From NCBI RefSeq assembly GCF_004123145.1, contig NZ_SDKC01000001.1:2513501-2577500 (forward strand): a stretch of 64,000 nt of DNA. Reading direction: 5' to 3'. The translations under genes were made by a program, and so were the position numbers. The first letter of the stretch is position 1. Each line of letters starts with the position of its first letter. This document shows, in pieces, positions 55,800 through 64,000 of the stretch. The stretch comes from Blautia faecicola. Lineage in GTDB: Bacteria; Bacillota; Clostridia; Lachnospirales; Lachnospiraceae. The notes beneath the pieces are model-generated. The model saw nothing but the letters and a program-made list of their open reading frames with translations, ran no database searches and was not told where the DNA came from.

Positions 55800-55805
55800 T
55801 CTCTA

Positions 55806-56783
55806 TCACCTTCTTTCCAATGGTCTGTCCCTGCATTTATTTGCCTGCTTTTTTTCTTTCGCAAGGTCTGCATAATCTTCCCCTTCTTTTTCCGGCAGAT
55901 TGCAGATAATCTGATACGTTCCCTCGTAATGTTTTTTCATCTGTTCTTTCGCCCATCTCCCGGCAAAGTCATTATCGGTGCATATTTCAATTTCTTTGAT
56001 TTCCGGATGGTTCTTCAGAAACTCTTCCAGTGCGTCCGGCGGCTTTTTAAAACGTTCACTCTGTATCAGTGCGTTTTCTTTCGGAGCAGCGATTCCCCCA
56101 AGGGAAAGACGATATTTATCCCTCTTTCCTTCTTCCAGTGTCATGTGTGCCAATGCATCAATACACGCTTCATATACGGCAACTCGCTTTGTTTCTCTTT
56201 CAGGTGGAATGCAAAAGCTGTACTTTTTTTCACTCCCGGTCTGCTCCATCTTGAATCCCTTCCCGTTTTTTTCATAGATTCCTCGCAGGAATGCATATCT
56301 TGCTTTTCTGGATTCATCTTTCCCAACAAAAACTGCGTTATGGTACGGGACACTTTCATAAAGGATTTCATGTGAAATACAATATGTGATCACTTCATCG
56401 CTGATTCCTCTGTGGTTTAAATAAGCCCTGATTCGTCTGCAATTACAATATCTCTCCGGCAGTTTAAATAGTGGTTTTTCCTTTTCGGCAGACTGTGTCG
56501 GAATAAAAGACGGACTCTCTTCGCACAGCAGTTTTACAGCATCTGTAAATTTCATTCCATCCACTTCAATCAGGAACCGCAGTGCAGACACTCCCCCGAT
56601 ATCTCTGGATTTCCAATGCCATTTACTCGACAATTCATTGATTTTAAAACTGTCATGGTCCGTCAACTGCCATTCATTTCTGGTTCTTGTCTTTTGCAGT
56701 CTCTGTGCCTGATGTGTTCGCAAATACTCATACGCAGTCATATTTTTTGCTGCCTGAATCTCTTCTTCTGTTACCCAAGGCAT
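55806..56783 (-). CDS. DUF3991/TOPRIM primase-like protein
   Basis: A 325-residue protein. The N-terminal DUF3991-type region (TAYEYLRTHQAQRLQKTRTR, SSKWHWKSRDIGGVSALRFL) resembles a zinc-free CHC2 primase start. The C-terminal TOPRIM fold has the Glu in VAVYEACIDALAH and the DxD-like EICTDNDFAGRWAKEQM. It may prime the transferred strand or act as a topoisomerase-like accessory. Its ATG overlaps the metK stop (TAATG). Confidence 0.87.
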   Translation of the reverse strand: MPWVTEEEIQAAKNMTAYEYLRTHQAQRLQKTRTRNEWQLTDHDSFKINELSSKWHWKSRDIGGVSALRFLIEVDGMKFTDAVKLLCEESPSFIPTQSAEKEKPLFKLPERYCNCRRIRAYLNHRGISDEVITYCISHEILYESVPYHNAVFVGKDESRKARYAFLRGIYEKNGKGFKMEQTGSEKKYSFCIPPERETKRVAVYEACIDALAHMTLEEGKRDKYRLSLGGIAAPKENALIQSERFKKPPDALEEFLKNHPEIKEIEICTDNDFAGRWAKEQMKKHYEGTYQIICNLPEKEGEDYADLAKEKKQANKCRDRPLERR

Positions 56784-57946
56784 TACAGAATCGTATCCTG
56801 AAGAGCCAGTACCTTATCTGTCCGCTCCCAAGGAAACTCCTTTCTTCCAAAATGACCAAAAACTGCCGTCTGCCGGAAAATCGGACGATTCAATCGAAGG
56901 GATTCCATGATCTGAACGGGTGTCACTCCAAACACCAGTGGGATTGCTGCCGCCAGACAATCATCTGCACACACTTTTCCTGTACCAAAGGTATCTACCT
57001 CAATCATAACCGGTTCTGCTACTCCGATTGCATAAGCCAGAGACACCTGACACTTGCTTGCAAACTCAGCAGCTACTATATTTTTGGCGATATACCTTGC
57101 CATATAAGCCGCCGAACGGTCTACTTTCGAACAGTCCTTTCCCGAAAATGCACCGCCGCCATGCGGAATCATACTGCCATAAGTATCCACCATCAGCTTT
57201 CTCCCCGTCAGTCCGGTATCTGCATCAAACCCTCCACACACAAATTTTCCTGACGGATTAATCAGAATCTTCGTATCCTCATCCGGCGGCAGTAATCTGA
57301 GTGCTGAGCGAAGCACTTTCTCTCTAATCTCGGCATCTAACTTCTTCAGGCTCTTTTCTGCACCATGCTGGCAGGAAACAACAACACTTTCCAGTCTCAC
57401 TGGTTTTCCATCTTCATATTCTACGGTTACCTGTGCTTTTCCATCAGAAAAGATATCTTTGATATATCCGCTTCTTCTGCAAGCCGAAAGTTCACGTGTG
57501 ATCCGGTGTGCCAGAACAGTCGGCATTGGCATAAGCTGCGGAGTCTCATCGCACGCATATCCGACCATAACACCCTGATCTCCAGCTCCCCTGCTTCTGT
57601 CTCTTATCTTTGCACCAATATTATCCCGAAATTCTTTCGACACACTCACTGCTTTCGCAATATCTGGACTCTGCTGGTGTACAAACGTATCCATTTCTAT
57701 CCCATCTGTACAATACCCACACTCTTCTAAAACTTTTCGGATCACATCAAACACTGGTGGTTCATATCCGCTGGTGATTTCTCCTGCTACAAACACATTT
57801 CCTCTTGTAGCAAGGACTTCACACGCCACTCTCGAAGATGGATCGTAACGCAGACATTCATCTAAGATTGCATCTGCTATCTGATCGCATACTTTGTCTG
57901 GGTGTCCTTCTGTTACTGATTCTGCTGTATAAAAACGTCTCATCAT
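56783..57946 (-). CDS. metK: S-adenosylmethionine synthetase
   Basis: A 387-residue methionine adenosyltransferase making SAM from ATP and methionine. The signatures are complete: ESVTEGHPDKVCDQIADA, GAGDQGVMVGYACDETP and IPHGGGAFSGKD. The start is ATG 57946 (AAGGAG 5 nt upstream). A chromosomal metK is essential and normally present, so a mobile copy is redundant unless it feeds the element's methyltransferase or other SAM use. It is translationally coupled to the TOPRIM gene. Confidence 0.95.
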   Translation of the reverse strand: MMRRFYTAESVTEGHPDKVCDQIADAILDECLRYDPSSRVACEVLATRGNVFVAGEITSGYEPPVFDVIRKVLEECGYCTDGIEMDTFVHQQSPDIAKAVSVSKEFRDNIGAKIRDRSRGAGDQGVMVGYACDETPQLMPMPTVLAHRITRELSACRRSGYIKDIFSDGKAQVTVEYEDGKPVRLESVVVSCQHGAEKSLKKLDAEIREKVLRSALRLLPPDEDTKILINPSGKFVCGGFDADTGLTGRKLMVDTYGSMIPHGGGAFSGKDCSKVDRSAAYMARYIAKNIVAAEFASKCQVSLAYAIGVAEPVMIEVDTFGTGKVCADDCLAAAIPLVFGVTPVQIMESLRLNRPIFRQTAVFGHFGRKEFPWERTDKVLALQDTIL

Positions 57947-57963
57947 TCTTCTCCTTATATACA

Positions 57964-58004
57964 GACAGGGCAGAAGCTGCTTTATGCACATCTCCTGCCC
58001 TGTC
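57964..58004. repeat. Inverted repeat between adhesin and metK
   Basis: GACAGGGCAG (57964-57973) and CTGCCCTGTC (57995-58004) form a 10-bp stem with a 21-nt loop. No T tract follows on the minus strand, so it may slow or weakly terminate adhesin transcription before metK. Confidence 0.5.
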
Positions 58005-58031
58005 AGATTGGTTTATCCTGTAATTTTTATT

Positions 58032-61000
58032 TTATTTTTCTTCTGTTTCTTTTTTGTTGTCTGTCATTTTTGACTTCTTTCTGCGGTATACAGTCACTCC
58101 TGTAGCTGTTCCAGCAGATGCCAGTGCAAGCAGAACAAACGCCCATATTTTCTGGTTATCACCTGTTTTTGGTGCATTTGTTTTTTCTGTTGTTTTCTCC
58201 GGTGTTCTGGCATCTTTCATTTCTACTTTCTGGACTTCCATTGTATCTTTCAATGTAAATGTGACATCTTCCGCAATCTCGTAACCATCCGGTGCTGTGA
58301 TCTCACGCAGAGTAAGTTCTTCATTGACTGGGAGTTTTTCAACGGAATGTGGTTTTCCATCTGTAATCCACTCTTCCAGAACAGTTCCGTCTTTGCGGAT
58401 AATCTGAAGCTTTGCCCCTTCCAGTTCTTTTCCGGTTGTAAGGTCTGTTTTTGAAATTTCCACTTTGGAATATTCATCTTTCATCTCAACCTTTGTCACA
58501 CTGCCATCTTCTTTGACTTCAAACATCACATCGCTGGCAGACACATAGCCATCTTCATAAGGAGCCAGTTCCTCATGTAAGGTATAACTTCCTTCCGGCA
58601 GTCCGTAAATGACATGTTCTTCCTTACTGCTTACCCATTCTTCCACAACATTTCCGTCTTTATCAATGACCTGCAGTTTGGCTCCTTCCAGCTCATTTCC
58701 GGTAGTTGCATCTGTTTTTGTAATGCGTGTTTCTGTCGGCTGATTCTCAACTTCTTTGTTCAGTTCAATCTTTGCAAGATTCTGATTTTCGTAAGTTGCA
58801 TCTACATTCCATACTTCCTCATTTGGAAGATATCCAGCTTTTCTGACTTCCTCTTTGACATAGTATTTTCCATGTGGAAGATCACTGTCGAAAGTAAGTG
58901 TTCCCTTTGCATCCGTTGCTTTCTTTTCCAGCAAGGTATCTTTCTCTACGAGAACCTCTCCCTGATTAGAAAGAATATCTTCTGCAGCATACAGTCCAAA
59001 AATAACACCTTCCAGCTTTTCGCCTGTGACAGAATCTTTCTTTTCTACTGATACGAAAACTCTCTGTCTTTCATTTTTATAGGTAACGCCTTCATAAACA
59101 ACTGCCTGTGTATCATCCTCTGCTGTCAGGGTAAATTCTTTCTGTTCTGTATTTAGGACAAAATTCTCTCCTGCTACAACTTCTTTCAGATAATACGTTC
59201 CCAGTGGCAGATTGTTGATAACTGCTGTTCCATTTTCATCTGTAGTCAGTTTGGCTACCAGATCATCTTTCTCATAACGAACAACTGGATTTCCTTCTTC
59301 GTCCTTTGCTCCGTCCGGTGAATAGATGGTATCTTTGGCATATACTTCGAATTCAGCACCTTCTACTCCGGTTTCTTCATATTTAAAGCCTTTATAAATA
59401 CCTGTTTCTTCTTTACCAGATACGGTATTTCTTACTTTAGAAACCAGTGCTTTTACTTTTGCCAGAACAGAATCTCCGGTTACTTCGGTAAGCTGTTCTC
59501 CCTTTTTCGTCAGGAGCAGGCTTCCTACCTGTTCGTCATTTTTCTGTTCTACTTCTACAATCGCAGCTCCTGTATCCGGATCAATCTGATGTGCAGTGTT
59601 TGAGGATACTGTAATTACAATACCATTCTGTGGATTTTCTTTATATGTTCCTTTTGTAGTCTGCTCTAATGGTGAAATAATCGTTGTTCCATCATACAGG
59701 GACTCTTCGCTTCCCTGTCTTACAAATCCTTCCGGTGCTTTTACTTCTTCGATTCGATAGGTAGCGCACTTCAGTTCCTGCGGTGTGATCAGATATCCTT
59801 CCTCATTTGTTTTGAATACACTGATCTTTTCTTTCTTCGGATACTGAACAACCTGTTCCACATATTTCTTATTTGTCACATCGTAAATCTTATAAGAGGC
59901 TCCGGCCTTTAAAACCGTATTTCCAGTCTGTGCATCCTTCTTTACGATTTTCAACAAAAATTCAAACGGACGGTCATCAAATACTCTCCACTGCATTGGT
60001 TCTCTGCTGTCATTTTCCACATTTACAACAAATGGATCAATGGTTTTCAGATTCTCCGGGGTAGTGCTTTCCACTACAACATAACTTCCATACGGCAGTT
60101 CCGGGCTGACTGCATATCCTTTGGTATCAGTGATCAGTTCCGGTACTGGTACGGCGGTTCCATTCTCATAAGTAACTGCAACCTGCTCTTTGCTGAAGTC
60201 ATAATTCTTGAAATCACTTGCTGTATAGCTTTCTCCATTGGACGGTTTCAGTTTCCCATTTTTCACCTGTGTCAGGTCGCTGATCAGATATACCTTAAAT
60301 CTTGCTCCTGCAACCAGGTCCGTTTCTGTCTGCTCTCCATCTTCACTGATTTTGATTAACTGGAATGCCTGTTTCTTTACCTGCTCTTTTACCGTAAGGT
60401 CTCTTGTCACTTCGGCAACATCCTGACCTTCATAAGTTACTGATACCTCATATTTGGTAGTATCCAGTGTATATCCTTCCGGTGGAGTGATTTCTTTTAG
60501 ATACATTTCTCCAAGGTATAATTCTGAAAATTCCAGTGTTCCGTCATCTCCGATGACTCCCTGTGCAATCAGGCTGTCCTGTTTATACAGAACTCCTGTT
60601 GTGCCATCCGGATGCACGATGTCCTCTTTGGCATAAAGACCATACACCGCACCACGAAGAGCACTGTCCCCCTGCGCTTTAAATGCAAGTGTTTCTTTAT
60701 CGATCTTTGCGATTTTTACTTTTCCGGTGACTCTCTCATCTGTTGCTGTTACATTCAATGTCTTTCCGGCTGCAACATCTACTTTATATACTTCTGTATT
60801 CAGTTTATATCCTGTCGGAGCAGTGATCTCTTTTACATACACAGTTTTCAGTGCAGAATCAAAATAATCGCTGACTGCTTTTCCATCTCTTCCGGTTGCT
60901 GACATTGTCATCAGCAGGTTTTCACACTTCTTATCAGTATAAATACCATAAACTGCTCCTGACAGTAGATTCTGTGTATTGACATCTTTCTTCATAAGTT

Positions 61001-62396
61001 CAATGCGTGTCATATTCAGCCACTGTACACTAAAACTTACCGGAGCTGCTGTTTCACTTTCAAATACACCGATATCCTGCTTGGAATTTCCGGTTGTCAG
61101 CACCAGTGTTCTCCATGTCTTTCCGACAGAACCATATAAGTTGCCGGAAGCATAACTGCCTGTCAGTAATAAATCCGCAGACAGATAGAATGTATCTCCA
61201 CCATAAATCTGGATTTTTCCATTTGTAACACTTGTTCCTTTGGAAAGATTATGTGCTGTCACATTTTCCGGTACACTCAATGTCACATAGTTTCTGTGAT
61301 CTCCAGACAGTGTGATATTTGGTGTTTTCTGGATGTTTCCATCCCGTACTGCATTCAGCTTTGTGCTTGAAAGGCTCAGTTCACCTTTTGGCGGTTCTTC
61401 CTGTCCAAACAGATAATTGATATATGCGATAACCCCTGCATTTACAAGGTCATTATAATTACACCCTGTAAATCCGGCTTCTCCTGCATAAGCGTAGCTG
61501 GCTGCAATGTGTGTATACACATACTTTTCATCTTCCGTTTTTCCAGACAGATAACTTCCTGTCAGATCTCCTGCCCCGCCATAACCATAATAAAGGACTT
61601 TCTGTAGATTTTTATTGCTGTCCAGTACCTGTGCTACATAACTTCCACTCGGTGGGGATGCTTTCTGGGACTGAAGGCAGTATGCAATTTTCCCATTGAC
61701 TGTAAACAGGCAAGTAAGATAATTTCCAATATAACTTGGATAATAAATAGTTCTCCCCTTTGTCAATGTAACTGTGGAACCGCTGCTTGTAGCTCTTTCA
61801 GCCGCAGACAATACCATCACATTTCCCTCTTCGATGTCCTCTTTCAGTTCTTTGACTGCCTGTGCAGATGCATCTTCTTCGGATGTTTCAATTTCTACAT
61901 CTGTGTAGTTCTGCACAGGCGAATCCGAATCATCTTCAGATTCTGTATCTGACTTCTGTTTCTCTCCACCATTTTCTTCAGAATGTGCCTGACCTTCTGT
62001 ATCCGTCAGAGTCACTTTCCGGGTGATGGTATAGCTGTCACTCTTATCTTTTGGAACGACCATATAAGTGGCAATATATGTTCCTGCTTTGTCAGAATGA
62101 TACTCTCCACCATTCTCATCTTTGATACTTACAAGCGTAACATCTTCTTTTTCTGCATCATAATGGATTCCTTCCATACAGGTTTCCACCGCAAATGTTT
62201 CATCCGAAACCGCTTTTGTGATATCATCTGCTGTAACCGATGTATCTTTCTGGCTTGTTACCGCCTGTACTTCCGTCTGCTGTTCCGAGCCTGTCTGTTC
62301 GACCGCAAACGCATTTACACTGCTCAAGGTACTGATGCCCATCAGGACAGCCAGTCCAAAAGCAGCTATTCTGGTCTTTAATTTTCTAACCTTCAT
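58032..62396 (-). CDS. Giant sortase-anchored SpaA/isopeptide adhesin
   Basis: A 1454-residue cell-wall protein. It has a signal peptide (1-32, VNAFA) and an acidic linker. A thioester-domain-like region about 210-330 has a candidate Cys in AYCLQSQK and THIAASYAYAG where TQxA is common. It is followed by about eight SpaA/Cna-B prealbumin-like repeats, recognisable by starts such as VEKKDSVTGEKLEGVIFGLY and ends like YYLKEV or REITAPDGY. The sortase signal is NAPKTGDNQ near 1410, then a hydrophobic helix and basic tail. It probably mediates cell contact during mating or host adhesion. Confidence 0.92.
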   Translation of the reverse strand: MKVRKLKTRIAAFGLAVLMGISTLSSVNAFAVEQTGSEQQTEVQAVTSQKDTSVTADDITKAVSDETFAVETCMEGIHYDAEKEDVTLVSIKDENGGEYHSDKAGTYIATYMVVPKDKSDSYTITRKVTLTDTEGQAHSEENGGEKQKSDTESEDDSDSPVQNYTDVEIETSEEDASAQAVKELKEDIEEGNVMVLSAAERATSSGSTVTLTKGRTIYYPSYIGNYLTCLFTVNGKIAYCLQSQKASPPSGSYVAQVLDSNKNLQKVLYYGYGGAGDLTGSYLSGKTEDEKYVYTHIAASYAYAGEAGFTGCNYNDLVNAGVIAYINYLFGQEEPPKGELSLSSTKLNAVRDGNIQKTPNITLSGDHRNYVTLSVPENVTAHNLSKGTSVTNGKIQIYGGDTFYLSADLLLTGSYASGNLYGSVGKTWRTLVLTTGNSKQDIGVFESETAAPVSFSVQWLNMTRIELMKKDVNTQNLLSGAVYGIYTDKKCENLLMTMSATGRDGKAVSDYFDSALKTVYVKEITAPTGYKLNTEVYKVDVAAGKTLNVTATDERVTGKVKIAKIDKETLAFKAQGDSALRGAVYGLYAKEDIVHPDGTTGVLYKQDSLIAQGVIGDDGTLEFSELYLGEMYLKEITPPEGYTLDTTKYEVSVTYEGQDVAEVTRDLTVKEQVKKQAFQLIKISEDGEQTETDLVAGARFKVYLISDLTQVKNGKLKPSNGESYTASDFKNYDFSKEQVAVTYENGTAVPVPELITDTKGYAVSPELPYGSYVVVESTTPENLKTIDPFVVNVENDSREPMQWRVFDDRPFEFLLKIVKKDAQTGNTVLKAGASYKIYDVTNKKYVEQVVQYPKKEKISVFKTNEEGYLITPQELKCATYRIEEVKAPEGFVRQGSEESLYDGTTIISPLEQTTKGTYKENPQNGIVITVSSNTAHQIDPDTGAAIVEVEQKNDEQVGSLLLTKKGEQLTEVTGDSVLAKVKALVSKVRNTVSGKEETGIYKGFKYEETGVEGAEFEVYAKDTIYSPDGAKDEEGNPVVRYEKDDLVAKLTTDENGTAVINNLPLGTYYLKEVVAGENFVLNTEQKEFTLTAEDDTQAVVYEGVTYKNERQRVFVSVEKKDSVTGEKLEGVIFGLYAAEDILSNQGEVLVEKDTLLEKKATDAKGTLTFDSDLPHGKYYVKEEVRKAGYLPNEEVWNVDATYENQNLAKIELNKEVENQPTETRITKTDATTGNELEGAKLQVIDKDGNVVEEWVSSKEEHVIYGLPEGSYTLHEELAPYEDGYVSASDVMFEVKEDGSVTKVEMKDEYSKVEISKTDLTTGKELEGAKLQIIRKDGTVLEEWITDGKPHSVEKLPVNEELTLREITAPDGYEIAEDVTFTLKDTMEVQKVEMKDARTPEKTTEKTNAPKTGDNQKIWAFVLLALASAGTATGVTVYRRKKSKMTDNKKETEEK

Positions 62397-62438
62397 GTGC
62401 TTTTCCTTCCTAATTATAAATAGATTTTTTTAATTAAA

Positions 62439-62466
62439 TACCGCAGAAGATGTTTCCTCTGCGGTA
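62439..62466 (-). terminator. Hairpin between cyclotransferase and adhesin genes
   Basis: TACCGCAGA (minus-strand 5' arm, 62458-62466) pairs with TCTGCGGTA (62439-62447), followed by TTTAATT on the minus strand. Terminator-like. Confidence 0.6.
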
Positions 62467-62470
62467 CGTT

Positions 62471-62953
62471 TTATCTTGTATATCGATTTTTTTCTTTTTT
62501 CACTTCCTGTCTGGTACGCTTCACCGCTTTCATGACAGAATCTGTTGGAATCTGGTTATCCTTATATCCTTCCAGAATTCCATCCAGATAAAACTTCGAT
62601 GGTCTTGCCGGAACATCTTTGTGCGGAGCGTTCATCATATATACAAACACCTCTTTCTCCACTCCATCCTGATTTTTTACCTGAATCGATTCTTTCCCAT
62701 AAAAACTTGGGAATCCTTCATAGAAATCCAGACTCTTCTCACACGCTTCTGTGATTTTCCATAAAACTCCTTCGACACAGCTTCCCTTTTCCGGCAGTAC
62801 CGTTGCTACTCCGTTACCCGGAGCCTTTCCTCGAAATGCCAGCCGATAATCTTCAAGCCGGACATTTTCCACAACTTCCGCAGCCGGACACCTGTACTTC
62901 ATCTGCTCCAGATTCATGTTGCTGCCATAAGCGAAGTAATATCTATCTTCCAT
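62471..62953 (-). CDS. Gamma-glutamylcyclotransferase-like (AIG2) protein
   Basis: A 160-residue cytosolic protein. The substrate-binding motif YYFAYGSNMN is at the N-terminus, and the catalytic Glu is likely in SLDFYEGFPSFYG. The family cyclises gamma-glutamyl amines or peptides, releasing pyroglutamate. It lies 12 bp downstream of an amidoligase, a pairing known from comparative studies of peptide-modification genes in conjugative elements. The two may make and break a gamma-glutamyl-type amide bond. Confidence 0.88.
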   Translation of the reverse strand: MEDRYYFAYGSNMNLEQMKYRCPAAEVVENVRLEDYRLAFRGKAPGNGVATVLPEKGSCVEGVLWKITEACEKSLDFYEGFPSFYGKESIQVKNQDGVEKEVFVYMMNAPHKDVPARPSKFYLDGILEGYKDNQIPTDSVMKAVKRTRQEVKKEKNRYTR

Positions 62954-62965
62954 TTTTTCTCACCT

Positions 62966-63922
62966 CTATCTGACTCCTTCTGTCCTTTGATTTTTCTTCA
63001 AACACTCATACGTGCTTTTATCATATCTCCACGCAAGATCACCATCCAGATTTGCCAGCAAATGTTTTCGGACATTTTTATATTCGTCTCCAATTAACCC
63101 AAGTCTCAATAAAAATGTACGAAATGTAAATGCTGGATTTTCTGATATCAGTGTCTTTTTCATCTGTGTCGATCTCTGATTGATCGCCTGTGCGGAAATG
63201 GCTAATGCCAGAGTAATATTTGCTCTTACCTTTCCTGCATGAAGTGTGCTTTCAAAACAGCGCCATTCCAAAGTTCCTTTTGAAAACACAGCATGAAGAT
63301 TCAGAGCATAATAACGGGTATGATCATAATGGGTATGACTTCCATCCCTGCCTCCATACCAGACATTTCTTACTCGGTCCATTGTGATTGATTTATTTGG
63401 TATTTTTCGGATTTTCTCCAATACCTCCGGTCGCACCCTCTGACAATAACTATTTGCTCTTCTCTCCTGCACTTTCAGTGCTTTGAACAGAATATCTTCC
63501 TTTGCATACATAATTGTCAGTGCATTTTTCAGACTCTGCGGTGTATGATTCGATGCATCTACATGAACATGCTGACCACAGGACTCATTTACAAAACCGC
63601 CATGCTGTCGCAGACATCGTACTACTTCCTGTAACTTACCCATTTCATCATAGGATAATTTCGGAGATACCATTTCTGTTGAATATTCTCCACCTGCGTC
63701 TACAATTCGACCGTATACTTTTCGTTGTGTATAAATGCTCCCATCAGACATAAATTTCCACTTTTTTCCTTCCAAATCTATCACTGACCAGACTCCATAA
63801 GTAGTGCCGTCATAATATGCTTCTGTTCCAAACATTTCAGCAACAACTTCTGCAGCACGTTGTCTGGTAATTCCTGTCATCTCGATTTCTGTGCCAAAGT
63901 ATTGGTCTTTTATACCGATCAT
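62966..63922 (-). CDS. Amidoligase (glutamine-synthetase-like ATP-dependent ligase)
   Basis: A 318-residue protein of the amidoligase superfamily. Motifs in order: GTEIEMTG (metal/ATP), CGQHVHVDASNHT and TLEWRCFEST, the glutamine-synthetase-like catalytic set. These enzymes join a carboxylate to an amine; the substrates here are unknown. The product could be a modified peptide, cell wall or protein side chain. It is followed directly by the cyclotransferase and the giant adhesin. Confidence 0.87.
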   Translation of the reverse strand: MIGIKDQYFGTEIEMTGITRQRAAEVVAEMFGTEAYYDGTTYGVWSVIDLEGKKWKFMSDGSIYTQRKVYGRIVDAGGEYSTEMVSPKLSYDEMGKLQEVVRCLRQHGGFVNESCGQHVHVDASNHTPQSLKNALTIMYAKEDILFKALKVQERRANSYCQRVRPEVLEKIRKIPNKSITMDRVRNVWYGGRDGSHTHYDHTRYYALNLHAVFSKGTLEWRCFESTLHAGKVRANITLALAISAQAINQRSTQMKKTLISENPAFTFRTFLLRLGLIGDEYKNVRKHLLANLDGDLAWRYDKSTYECLKKNQRTEGVR

Positions 63923-63924
63923 GC

Positions 63925-64000
63925 CTAATGGATTCCTTTCTCAGACACTTCCTGTGTGTTGAGTTCGGAGTCTGCCTTTTGTAACAATCTGCCAATTGCC
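63925..64000 (-). CDS. 3' end of an upstream element gene
   Basis: 24 codons and a TAG (63925-63927) on the minus strand, ending EVSEKGIH. The rest is outside the window, so nothing can be said about identity. It is 2 bp upstream of the amidoligase ATG, so it is in the same operon. Confidence 0.6.
   Translation of the reverse strand, partial: AIGRLLQKADSELNTQEVSEKGIH

Noticed and set aside
59873-60064. Plus-strand frames inside the adhesin and other large genes
   Set aside because: Shadows of minus-strand coding sequence; no ribosome sites or domain matches.
1-64000. tRNA or rRNA genes
   Set aside because: No cloverleaf-like segments with TTCGA loops or rRNA motifs were noticed on either strand; a tRNAscan run would settle it.

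Overview
The window looks like a chromosomal segment of a gut Firmicute, most likely a Lachnospiraceae-type Clostridia. The clues are moderate GC with AT-rich spacers, AGGAGG ribosome binding sites, LytTR/GHKL two-component pairs, YD-repeat and SpaA surface proteins, and conjugation genes of the Tn1549/CTn class (MOBP relaxase, PcfB, Maff2, PrgI, VirB4, VirD4, DUF4313/4314/3789/3991). The species cannot be named from the sequence.

Layout. (1) 1-6063: a very large secreted surface protein on the minus strand, running off the left edge, and a divergent LytTR response regulator/GHKL kinase pair. A tandem direct repeat between them looks like a LytTR operator. (2) 6064-12750: an eroded accessory island. 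It holds an AlbA-type gene with internal deletions, a decayed copy and an intact copy of a macrodomain/VWA pair, an AbiE-like two-gene operon whose toxin-like half has one in-frame TAG, and remnants of an AlbA-type gene and an HNH endonuclease. (3) 12751-15622: a CMD-cupin oxidoreductase operon with a truncated flavodoxin, then a HExxH protein. (4) 15717-20493: a Tn554-like cassette of three tyrosine recombinases (one with a nonsense codon) and a TnpC-like protein. (5) 20649-64000: an integrative conjugative element read almost entirely on the minus strand. From right to left it has an amidoligase, a gamma-glutamylcyclotransferase, a giant SpaA adhesin, MetK, a TOPRIM protein, two accessory proteins, a DNA methyltransferase, a probable oriT, MobC/relaxase/PcfB, an ArdC-like protein, VirD4, the Maff2/VirB6/PrgI/VirB4/lysozyme-CHAP transfer apparatus, a DUF1906 protein, an AgrA/AgrC-like pair, an interrupted RHS polymorphic toxin with a probable immunity gene, a lipoprotein, an element-encoded sigma factor, a possible structured RNA and a DinG-type helicase.

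How it may work together. The conjugation genes form a nearly complete single-membrane type IV secretion system, with the relaxase, MobC and a candidate oriT adjacent. The helicase, TOPRIM protein, methyltransferase and ArdC-like protein fit DNA processing and establishment in a recipient. The RHS toxin sits next to a LytTR pair, and its promoter carries a repeat resembling the operator at the surface-protein locus 31 kb away. The most notable observations are: the shared LytTR-like operator; AUA at the expected start of two genes, virD4 and one recombinase; a 14-bp hairpin burying the sigma gene's Shine-Dalgarno; an unexplained 0.5-kb possibly structured RNA; a shared C-terminal QPER tail on three unrelated element proteins; and a promoter shared by the macrodomain and AbiE-like operons. 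Several genes carry single in-frame stops (RHS, AbiE-like, recombinase), so either decay or sequence error must be considered.
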